DNA of 64,000 bases, taken from Larus michahellis (Eukaryota; Chordata; Aves; Charadriiformes; Laridae). The DNA is taken from NCBI RefSeq assembly GCF_964199755.1, contig NC_133897.1, positions 167,536,678 to 167,600,677 on the forward strand, given 5' to 3'. The notes beneath the pieces are model-generated. The model saw only the letters and a list, made by a program, of their open reading frames with translations, was not told the DNA's origin and did no database searches. This document shows positions 25,688 through 33,845 of the stretch, in pieces (position 1 is the stretch's first letter; each line of letters starts with the position of its first letter). The position numbers and the translations under genes are program-made.

Positions 25688-26438
25688 CTGGAAGAGAGAG
25701 GAACCAACTGGAGCTCTTCAGCGGAGATGTGAACCATAACTGTCTTGTTCAACTCACTTGAGCTTGTCTTTTGCACTTTTTGTGCTACCTGGGTCTGGAT
25801 GGAAACAGTCACACCAAAGCCAACACAAGAACTCAAGTTCTTGCAGTAACTCTGGCCCATGAAGATCCAGGAAGCACCTACTGCCTCACAAGACTCTCCT
25901 TTCTGGCAAGACAACTGGCCCGGTTGTGCAGGCTCAAGCAGTTCAGACAAGCATCTGGACCACAGGATGCTTCTCCAAACCCCCAGAGCCTTTTGAGGTT
26001 TGAAAACTGATACCCGCATGAAATGAAGCTACCCTCAACTCAGGAAAAATGAGTTACAGCATTAACAGCATGGAGGGTTCGTAGCCTAGGTAGGGTCAGT
26101 CATTTGGCAAAGTTAATGAGGAAAGTTTTTTAAACTGTTAATCTAGTGAAGATTTCTTTAGGTGAGTCCCAGTGGCCCCGAATTGCAGAGGTATAGTATC
26201 ATCTCAACAGACAGTCAGTACAAGCCCAGCATCCTTGCTGTCCCCAAAGCTCACACTTGGTTCTTCTGTTCTGTCTCTTGGTTTCTCTTTTCATTCTCAA
26301 CGCTTTCTTCTGTGCTTGGAATACCTGGACCAGCTCAGACTTCGTCCTGTTGGAAGTGGCTTCTCCGTTTCATTCTGGCTCTCAGCACCTTGAACACGAC
26401 ATTGCACTGCATGGGAGGCTCTTTGGTGCATGATTTAC

Positions 26439-26528
26439 CCTCTGTCTTCCTGCAGCACTCTCTTCTCCCCTGGGAAAGCAGAACTCTTGGACACAGAGAA
26501 GGTAACTCAGCAACAGCAACAGGGATCT
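26439..26528 (-). other. Candidate exon (ARC 3'UTR or separate gene)
   Basis: A 90-base minus-strand stretch. On its 5' side is a strong acceptor (TTTTCGTTTTCTTTTACAG, ending at 26529); on its 3' side is a donor, AGAGG|GTAAAT. It stays open in the phase left by the candidate exon at 26937-27115, so the pair could be read as coding (EIPVAVAELPSLCPRVLL). They could equally be non-coding ARC 3'UTR exons. Both splice signals are seen directly; their use is inferred. Confidence 0.33.
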
Positions 26529-26936
26529 CTGTAAAAGAAAACGAAAAGTGCAGCAGCTCTGGTTAGATATCTAAAGTGCAGGGTACAGAGGATTTCTCAG
26601 GAGATGGGGTTAAATTCAGCTGTGCCAACCAGGTGTCTACAGCCTGGAGGTCCCACTAGATATTGGGATATTGGTGTCTAAGCATTTGTCAATGGTCCAG
26701 CAGAAGGAAAGGCATGATGTGCACTGTCCCCAGAGCATTATTTATTGGGGCTGGTACTTGGGTTGTACATCAAGAAGCTGAAATCCCACCTATCTGGTGG
26801 TGCCAGCCTCTTGTAACCATTGGGGCTGAAGTCTCAAGACCAGCACAGATATTTCCACCTGGGCTATTCAATATCTTGAGTCAGGGCACTGGGAAGGCTA
26901 AGAAAGGCCCATAAGGATAAGATGAGAGGTAATTAC

Positions 26937-27115
26937 CTGTGTCAGTCTTTCCTTCAGCGGACAGTGGACAGTGGATCCAGCAGTTGGTGGCTGGGGATCC
27001 TGAGAGCAGGTCTGAGGCTAAATCCTTGGTTTTGAAGCTTTTTCTCTTTGGCTTTCCTTCCAAATCCTGAGAACTGTGAAGTGATTCCTTCTCAGAGGAG
27101 GATCTGAGTGAGTCA
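26937..27115 (-). other. Candidate exon (ARC 3'UTR or separate gene)
   Basis: A 179-base minus-strand stretch bounded by an acceptor (TTATCTTCTCTTTGTTACAG, ending at 27116) and a donor (ACACAG|GTAATT). One frame is open throughout: DSLRSSSEKESLHSSQDLEG, then KPKRKSFKTKDLASDLLSG, then a Cys/Trp patch. It starts with the third base of a codon and ends with one spare base, which the 26439-26528 stretch continues without a stop. Lying about 2.1 kb past the ARC stop codon, it may be an ARC 3'UTR exon. The shared open phase leaves a separate small gene possible. Confidence 0.35.
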
Positions 27116-29236
27116 CTGTAACAAAGAGAAGATAATGCTTGTAATGCACGGCCAGCTCATCCTCAGCAATGACACCCACTCCCCCACCACTCATCCCAGG
27201 TCATTAGTGAGAAATGCTCCCTTCTCTCTGCAGACATAGCCATTGCCAAACTAACTCACTCTAAACAAGTGAGAGGAGAGCCCCCACTGTTCCTGAGGCC
27301 GACTCACTTCTACCAAGGGTGCAGAGCAGACATGCGTCTCCTTTGGGCTGCGCATGGACCTGTGATGTATTGCCACAGCTGGGGACTCAAGCACAGGGTT
27401 TCATGTGGCAGGTCCTTGTGCTGGACTGATGAAGAAGTTTTCAATTTTCTCCCCATATTAATCAGCAAATGCAAGGTATTGTCCTGTTTGGCATCTTTTC
27501 CCACACACTGTCCTTTATTTCCCTTTGGATGTGTCTCCCTTCCCCTTTCTCCCAACCCTAATCTGTCACTTACAATCCTTCACATCCCATTTCATTTTTA
27601 TTTTTTTTTTAATCCCACTGCAAGTTTCCTACTGGGCAGGCGATGGCTAATTTAGGTCTGAGGAGTGCACAGAAGAGAATGTCAGAGAGTTGCCTTACCT
27701 TCATCCTCTTGGAAGGAGGCACGCCAAAGGTCTTCTGAGCCACCGGTGCCACATGTCACTGCTGAAGTAGTGCAAGGAGCATCTCAGGGGCATTCCTGTT
27801 GCTGCATCCCTGCCACATCTCTTGCAGAGCTGTTGCTTATTTGGTCTGGTGGTGAATGCAGATGATGCTCAAGATGTGTCAAGCCTCAAGAAGCTTTGAA
27901 GAGCCAAACTTCCTGAATATGTGTTACAGCAGTTTCATCTCAAAGTCCTATCATCAGGTGTTAGCCAAAGCAAGGTGAATGCTGAGCATTACTGTCTCAA
28001 AATGGAAAACGTCAAAGTCCAAGTCCGTCTCCATCCATGGCAAGGAAATGTTGTAGAAATTTCTTTGTGAATAGACAACACTCTGTCCTCAGGTGCTCCA
28101 GGTCAGAGGTGCCAGGCTTTCCAAGAGCATTTTGAATCTGTCTGTGTGAGTAGAAACTCTTTGCTGTGGTGCACAGGCTAACACTGTGCTGGGACACACA
28201 CAGCTCCTCTCTTCACTTCTTTTTGCTTTTACATGGCAAAAGCTTCTTTTGTCTCCACACATCAGCATGGACACAATTTGCTTCTCTGGGGATATTTTGC
28301 TCTGGATTTAGGATGTGTTTGTTTGCTTCATTCAAAGTATAAGGATTTATTTCCCTTACCTTCCCCCCACCCTCTCAAAATAAAATAGCTCTGGTGCCTC
28401 CTCTCTCCACGTTTACACCCTCTCTTCTCTGAAAGGAAGCAGACTGGCCCTTCAATAAGTAAGCTCAGAATTTAATTTGAAACTCTTGTTTCCTGCTGAA
28501 TGCACAGTATAATGTGCAGAGAAAGGGTGAAATTTGCCTCTGCACTGCAGTGGCCTTGATTACAGTAAACTAGTAAGAGCCTCTTGAGAGGAAAAACATT
28601 AAAGCAGGTATTAGGTGCAGTGAAACAAAAAACACTAAAAATAATCCAGATTTTTAAGGTTTTCAGTTTCTGAACTCTTCTAAAAAACATTTAAAAAAAA
28701 TATTTAATCCTTTGGAGCAAGTAAGAACAGGAGATTGCCAAGTGAACAGAAGCCCAGTGGTAAATCATAAATGGACAAGGGTCAAAAGAAAGATGTCTCC
28801 TCAGGACAGGGACACCTCTTCAGCAGAGGGAGGAGAGAAGGAGAGATCCAGATGGGTAGGAACCCTCAGCCAATTGCTGCACTCCTATGAAGTCCTTGAA
28901 AGCTGCCAGTGTAAGCGGCTGCTTCTGAAGTTGGGAATTGTCTCTAGTTTCTTGTCAGGGATCTCATAAAATTGTCCGTTCCCCACAGTGGTGCAAACAG
29001 TATCTTCAGCACCACCGTATTGCATGGCTCAGGTGAGGTGGGCAACCACATCCTAAGGTGCCTCTCCCCTATCGCCTCCCTCCCCCCACAAGCAAAGGTA
29101 ATTCCTCTGCTATGGGCTATTGGACTGAGCACTTCATGTCTTGTCTCAACTGGAACCTCTCTCCAAGGAGAAGCTTCCTAAATACGCCCCCTTCTCTCTT
29201 TCATGTAACCCAGACTGCTGCCTCCCTTGGACTAGC
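27116..29236 (-). other. ARC 3' flank: 3'UTR and probable intron
   Basis: Sequence directly downstream of the ARC stop codon on the minus strand. No coding frame continues. Candidate donors are GGGGAAG|GTAAGG at about 28361 and GATGAAG|GTAAGG at about 27702. An acceptor-like CTTCCTTTCAG lies near 28431. The simplest model is that exon 1 carries the CDS plus several hundred bases of 3'UTR and ends at about 28362. Only cDNA can show which site is used. Confidence 0.4.
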
Positions 29237-30454
29237 TCATATGACAGTAGCTGGTGGGCTAGGGGGCTGCTCAGGTTGAGTCCCATTGCTTGGCACAGGA
29301 CTAGCAGTAGTTGAGGGAGGCACGGTCTCCACAGAATCTCCTGATTGAACCTCAGGGGTCCTCTGTGGACTGGGCTCCTCAGAGTGGTCCATGTTGCCTT
29401 GCACTTCCTTCCCTCTTTGGATCAGCTGCTCTAAGGTCTTGGGCAAGGGGTAACTCAAGAAGCGCTTCAGTTTGGGCTGCAGGGTGCCTACCACATACTG
29501 GATAATTTCCTCCTCATCTGCATCAACATAGAGGGTCTGGTACAAGTCTCTCTTGCGCCAAAGGAACTGGTCCAGGGGCTCTCCCTCTTTCTGAGGCAAA
29601 TCCAGCTCCCTTTTGATAGCATCCCTAGTCAGAGTCCCCTCGCTATACTGAAGGAACTCCTTCTTGAACTCGACCCAGTTCTTGACAGAGTCCTGCTTGT
29701 ACTCCCACCACTTTTTAGCTGGCCCGTTCATGTGGTTTTGGATTTGAGACAGCCAGTACTCCTCTGTTCCACCCACCTGCTTTAAGTATTCTTCCAAGTG
29801 GCTCAAGAACTCCCGGGGATCCTCAAAGACCTGAGTCTCCACCGGAGAGGCTGGAGCATCCTCTGAAACAGAGATCCACTGGTAGGAATCATGGGCCTGG
29901 GGGATGCTGGGCACCTCCCCAGGAGGAGGGGTCAGTGCATACATTTGGCTCATATCAAGGGCATAGTCATAAATCTCACCCTCACTGGGCCTTATCTCCG
30001 GACCTCCCACCCCAACGGACACAGTCTGTTTGCCATGGTCCCCAGGGCAATATTTGCCTCCCATGGACTCCAGACGGTCCGCCCACTTCTCCAGTCGGAA
30101 AAAAACTTCCTTCCAAACATTCATCTCTCTCTTGACCCACCTCTCCAAATGGGCAATGGTTTCCTGGCACCTGGCCAGGCAGGCCTTGATGGACTTCTTC
30201 CATCTTTGGTTATCAGTTGGGACATGGTCCTCTAAGTTATTCTCTAACTTCCCCACTGATTTCTGCAAGCCTTTCAGTTCGCGCTCCACCTGCTTGGAGA
30301 CCTCAGACAGGAGGTGCCGGTGGGTCCTCCTGACATGCTCCAACATTTCTGCCCTGCATTTCCCTATCTGCAAGATCACATTGGGCTTATTGGCAACTCC
30401 ACGGTGCCCCTGGAAGGAGTGGATGCCTGCATTGGTGACATTATCCAGCTGCAT
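29237..30454 (-). CDS. ARC: ARC, activity-regulated cytoskeleton-associated protein (Gag-derived capsid protein)
   Basis: Intact single-exon CDS of 405 codons; human ARC is 396. ARC is a neuronal immediate-early protein at postsynaptic sites that drives AMPA-receptor endocytosis. It descends from a Ty3/gypsy Gag and assembles into capsid-like particles carrying RNA. From the sequence: a basic N-terminal coiled-coil domain at about 20-135 includes the oligomerisation motif MNVWKEV at 111-117. A flexible linker with TPPPGEVPSIPQ follows at about 140-205. The capsid N-lobe is at about 207-278 (EDPREFLSHLEEYL, AKKWWEYK), the C-lobe at about 279-365 (DQFLWRKRDLYQ, YVVGTLQPKLKRFL), then a Pro/Ser-rich tail. 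No CCHC zinc knuckle is present, as in other tetrapods. The ATG at 30454 is chosen because it starts the known ARC N-terminus; the frame runs 35 codons further up without another ATG. The -3 base is G. Stop TGA at 29237. No frameshift or stop inside. Confidence 0.97.
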   Translation of the reverse strand: MQLDNVTNAGIHSFQGHRGVANKPNVILQIGKCRAEMLEHVRRTHRHLLSEVSKQVERELKGLQKSVGKLENNLEDHVPTDNQRWKKSIKACLARCQETIAHLERWVKREMNVWKEVFFRLEKWADRLESMGGKYCPGDHGKQTVSVGVGGPEIRPSEGEIYDYALDMSQMYALTPPPGEVPSIPQAHDSYQWISVSEDAPASPVETQVFEDPREFLSHLEEYLKQVGGTEEYWLSQIQNHMNGPAKKWWEYKQDSVKNWVEFKKEFLQYSEGTLTRDAIKRELDLPQKEGEPLDQFLWRKRDLYQTLYVDADEEEIIQYVVGTLQPKLKRFLSYPLPKTLEQLIQRGKEVQGNMDHSEEPSPQRTPEVQSGDSVETVPPSTTASPVPSNGTQPEQPPSPPATVI

Positions 30455-30976
30455 GGCTCCAACCGCGCGAGTGTCAAACAAAGACAGAACTGGGTTGTAA
30501 GCCCTGGCACTAGAGCTTGCTCTCAAAAACCCCACCACAACACTTCCCAAAAGACACACAGAGACTTCTAAACCCCCCTCAAAGGACTTTTCAACACAAA
30601 CACAACCAAATCAGATATCACCGCAGAGCGAGCTGTTCGGTCCCCGTGGATCCCAGAGAGAGTTGTAGGCAAATTTCTCCCGGTGCCCAACTGGAAATGC
30701 CGATCTCACGTGTTCTAGGTGTCCCAGAGAGAGCCAAGATCCTCCAGGAACAAGGAGAGGAGTTGTCTAAGATGTCCAGCCCCACACACTTGCCTGCTAC
30801 CTGCTCATCCGAAGCTGAGAATCTTGAACAGCAGAGAGCCGAAAAACACACAGAGATGTACACAGAAGCTGGAAGCTGCTGCAAAAATCCCGGTGATTTC
30901 TCCTCCGGTAAAGTTGGCGAGTCAAAAGCGCTTTCACTAGAGATGCAAAGAGCTGCTTCTCTTCCCTGTCTGAACT
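30455..30976 (-). other. Predicted ARC 5'UTR
   Basis: Leader of about 520 bases between an initiator-like start (GGCAGTT, A at 30976, 32 bases below the TATA box) and the ARC ATG. It holds one upstream ATG, at 30808, and an E-box CACGTG at about 30708-30713. The exact start, and whether any 5'UTR splicing occurs, are not known from sequence; GAGCAG|GTAGCA at about 30800 is a possible donor. Confidence 0.55.
30797..30808 (-). CDS. Minimal upstream ORF (Met-Ser-Arg-stop) in ARC leader
   Basis: The only ATG I find in the predicted leader opens a three-codon frame, ATGAGCAGGTAG, ending at 30797, about 340 bases before the ARC start. Such minimal upstream ORFs can lower initiation at the main start codon and make it stress-sensitive. 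Whether it is translated is unknown. It overlaps a donor-like GCAG|GTAGCA, which is another reading of the same bases. Confidence 0.35.
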   Translation of the reverse strand: MSR

Positions 30977-31000
30977 GCCACTAGTCCAGGCTCTTCCATC

Positions 31001-31008
31001 TACTTATA
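31001..31008 (-). promoter_or_regulatory. TATA box of ARC
   Basis: TATAAGTA on the minus strand within GGGGTATAAGTAGATGG, placed 32 bases before an initiator-like A. TATA-driven initiation is usual for immediate-early genes, including ARC. Confidence 0.75.
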
Positions 31009-31070
31009 CCCCACACAGCTCAACATGTGGGTGGTGCCCTGCCTCCTCTCACACTCTCAGCACAGCGTTC

Positions 31071-31075
31071 ATTGG
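31071..31075 (-). promoter_or_regulatory. CCAAT box
   Basis: CCTCCAATGAAC on the minus strand puts a CCAAT pentamer about 95 bases above the predicted start, the usual position for NF-Y binding. GC-rich SP/KLF-like sequence follows at about 31132-31150. Confidence 0.5.
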
Positions 31076-31390
31076 AGGAAAAGCGAGGCCGGTGTCTGTG
31101 GCAACCCAGATCTTGGCAGCCTCCCCTCGCTTCCCACCCCCTCGCGCACGCCCCCAGACTCGACGCGAGAAGCACTTGAAAGGTGCTGGAGACAGTTGGA
31201 TAGATGGATGAGTAATCGCACCTTCCGCCTTTCAGATTGCAGGAAAAACACTTATTCATTCCACAACTATTTACTCAGCAAGGTCATCATTAGCATGCTT
31301 CCCCTGGCAGGACTCGCAGAGGGGGAGATGAGGAGGAATTCAGTGTGTCACACCAAGACAGACACCCACGGGCCCCCGCACACCCTCCCA

Positions 31391-31412
31391 TGCGTGCATA
31401 TACACACACACA
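31391..31412. repeat. Short AC-rich tandem repeat
   Basis: TACACACACACACACAGTG-type dinucleotide run upstream of ARC, next to the purine tract below. Confidence 0.6.
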
Positions 31413-31458
31413 CAGTGTGCTCACTCCGAATGCAAATGCTTTGGAAATGGTGGTAAAG

Positions 31459-31527
31459 CAGCAGGGGGGGGAAGAAATAAAAGAGAGAGAAAAAAAGAAA
31501 AGAGGAGGGGGGAAAGAGAGGGGGAAA
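31459..31527. repeat. Purine-only tract upstream of ARC
   Basis: Roughly 70 bases almost entirely G and A on the plus strand, with runs of 8 G and 6 G, about 0.5 kb above the ARC start. Mirror-like purine tracts can form triplex or G-quadruplex structures. On the ARC sense strand it reads as a pyrimidine tract. Confidence 0.7.
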
Positions 31528-31811
31528 CACTAAAAGGAACCAATTCAGTGCACACTGGAGCACTCTGGACTTTGTAAAGCATTGGTAGGTGGGAGTCATC
31601 CCCACTGCTTAATTGCACCAGACCAACCGCTATCTTGGGAATATTCGGTAAGGGGGGGGGACAGCATCCTGGTTTTTACACCAAATTAAATCCGCCCATC
31701 AAAAGCCTGTTCCGTACTTAGCTTGAATCAGATGCTTAATCAGTTAGCCAACCCACAAGCGCAGATGAAGCTACATTTGTTCTTTGCTCTTGACAAAGCA
31801 GGAAAAGACAA

Positions 31812-31821
31812 CCATAAAAGG
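31812..31821 (-). promoter_or_regulatory. CArG box (candidate serum response element)
   Basis: CCATAAAAGG fits the SRF consensus CC(A/T)6GG exactly. It lies about 0.84 kb above the predicted ARC start, with a palindromic CArG-like CTTATATAAG 12 bases away at 31833-31842. SRF sites are known to drive activity-dependent ARC transcription in mammals. Use here is inferred. Confidence 0.5.
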
Positions 31822-31964
31822 AGTCCCCGGGTCTTATATAAGCCAGAGATAAAGGATTCCCTAATCCGAGAGAGTTCCCCGCCGGAACACCCTCAGAGTG
31901 GTTCTGAGGACATCCGGGGCTTCTCATCCCCTCGCAGTGACAGTGGCTGGAGGCAGTGGGATGC

Positions 31965-31971
31965 TGACTCA
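31965..31971 (-). promoter_or_regulatory. AP-1 site
   Basis: TGACTCA, inside TGCTGACTCA, which also fits half of a MAF-type site. It lies about 0.99 kb above the predicted ARC start and 144 bases from the CArG box, which fits an upstream activity-response cluster. Confidence 0.45.
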
Positions 31972-31975
31972 TGAA

Positions 31976-33089
31976 TATCACCTAAAATGGGGTTTCAAGC
32001 CTGTTGCCAGCAGGGAGGTGCTTTGCCTCCACTCAAGGTAGTGGGCAGTGTGCCAGGGAGGCTTAGGATGGGTCCCTGCTCCTGTGGCTCATGGCCACGT
32101 GTTTCCTGGTGGGACTGCAGTCAGCCTGGTACAAATAAAATGCGGAGGAGACGAATGGTCTTTCAGTAAAGTCCTGCTGAAAGGAGGTCTCAGTGACCCC
32201 ATGCGTTTGGTTAAAGCAGAGTCCCCTTGGAGCAAATCAGTAGTGACTAAGCTGAAGGGCATGAGAGACAGGTTTCAGGACTCTCTTTGCCCCTCATATC
32301 TATGTTCTGCAGGAAGGTACGTGTCTATTCCTTACCAAGTGATGGCATATGGACAAATGCTTCTGCTGTATGGCTCTCGGGAAATAGGAGTGTTATTTAG
32401 GGCAGCAGCAAGCTGACATAGAAGGGCTGCATGTTGTGGTTGAAGGTTGGGAGTGCCAGCGAGTGAGGAACGGGACAAAAGCCTGAGGGTGTAAGTCAGG
32501 GTTCCTAACCTAGCGGACGCTCCCGATGCTGCTTTATCCCCCACACATATCATGACAGTGATATGACTTGCTTACTTTTCCAGTTTCACCCACCTTTCCT
32601 TAGCATGAGATTTTTGCACATCTGTCTTAGTGTTTAGAGAGGGTCAAATGTCAATCATATGAGGGTTTGGGACAAATCTGGAGACTTTTATGCTGTGGTC
32701 TCTGTACCCCAGAAAGTCCACCTTAAACCTGCCTTGCCAGTAAAAAATCACACAAACTGGGAGAGATTGTGCTATCTATGTATCTCTGAATTAATGCAAA
32801 GTTATTCTTTGGAAAGGTTCTCACCCAAGACCCCCAGCAATGGCACTTAGGAAATTGCCAGTAGATGGGGAAAAGATGGGGACTGGATTTAAATTCACAA
32901 GGTGACCTGATTTCAACCTCACTTTGTCCATCAGATGCCAGAGTCTGGGATGAACTGGCTGTAAAATCTACTCCATCAAATCTGCATTTCCAGCCCTTGC
33001 TACCTCTCTTTCCTTTTCCCTTAGTTTTCAGTATGCAGGGATTCATCAGAATCTGAATGACCTTTTATGGTGCTTAGGTCTGGCCATAA
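31976..33089. other. ARC upstream DNA, no gene seen
   Basis: No exon-like frame. The stretch belongs to the upstream flank of ARC and may hold further regulatory DNA. I could not point to specific sites beyond those listed. Confidence 0.4.
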
Positions 33090-33845
33090 GATCTCAGGAT
33101 TATTAAGATGGGAAAGGACCTCGGGAGGTTTCTAGCTCAACCTCCTACTCTAAGTTGGGTCAACTACTCAGTCAGATGAGGTGGTTCAGGTTTCAGATAC
33201 TGAAAACCCCAGGGATGGGGATTGCAGAACCCTCTTTGGGCATCATGGTCCACTGTGTGACTGTCCTTAAAGGGAAAACCTTTTCCCTTATACCCAGGCT
33301 GAGTGTTATGTTTCAAGTTATGCCTGATATCCCTTGTCCTCTCACCAGGCACCTCTGTGAAGAGTCTGTCTTTATCTCCTTGATAACCTGCCCACAGGTA
33401 GGGGAGACAAGCCCTGGTCCCACACCAGGCACCAGGCAAGTGCTGTAGCCCTCTCCATGTCAATGATCTGTGCTGAACTCATTCCAGTTGGTGAATGTCT
33501 TGTACTAAGGAGCCTAAACCTGGTTGCAGCAGCTAGATATGGTCTAATAAGTCCTGAGTAGAGGGGGATAATCACTTCCATTGATCTCCTGGCTGTGCTC
33601 ATGCTTCCACAGTCCAGGATACCTTTTTTGCTGCCAGGACACACTGCTGGATCATGCTCAGTCTGCTGTACCCCAGCAGTCCCAGGTCCATTTCTGAGCC
33701 CCAGCCAGTCAATTACTGCCAGGGACTCTTTCTTCCCAGGCACAGCATTTATCCTTGTAGAATATCGTAAGGTTTCTGTTGTCCCTTTCTTCCGGCTCGT
33801 CCAGGTTTCAAGATACATCTCATTCAGCAACCTTTCCATAGAGCT
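33090..33845 (-). mobile_element. Old, diverged CR1 LINE fragment
   Basis: Antisense and much decayed. The 3' part reads GATGGGAAAGGACCTCGGGAGG, then CTCAACCTCCTACTCTAAG, which is diverged CR1 3' sequence. Further in, the minus-strand frame contains EVIIPLYSGLIRPYL, the CR1 tail word usually written EVI(L/V)[14 protein letters not shown]. Divergence is well above that of the other copies, so this is an early insertion. Confidence 0.7.

Noticed and set aside
25579-26019. A 146-codon minus-strand ORF with many cysteines, considered as a LY6-type protein because LY6 genes lie near ARC in other vertebrates.
   Set aside because: The cysteine spacing does not fit the LY6 fold, there is no signal peptide, and strong splice signals cut through it.
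28362-28430. A 70-base internal exon between a CTTCCTTTCAG acceptor and the GTAAGG donor.
   Set aside because: It does not continue the open phase of the later candidate exons; the donor is as easily explained as the end of ARC exon 1.
29237-30559. The Gag-like protein as part of an endogenous retrovirus or LTR retrotransposon.
   Set aside because: The sequence is ARC along its whole length. No LTRs, protease, reverse transcriptase or integrase lie nearby, and it has its own TATA promoter.
30455-30559. A longer ARC start, extending the frame 35 codons upstream.
   Set aside because: The upstream frame begins at GTG, not ATG, and the extra residues are not part of ARC. The ATG at 30454 matches the known N-terminus.
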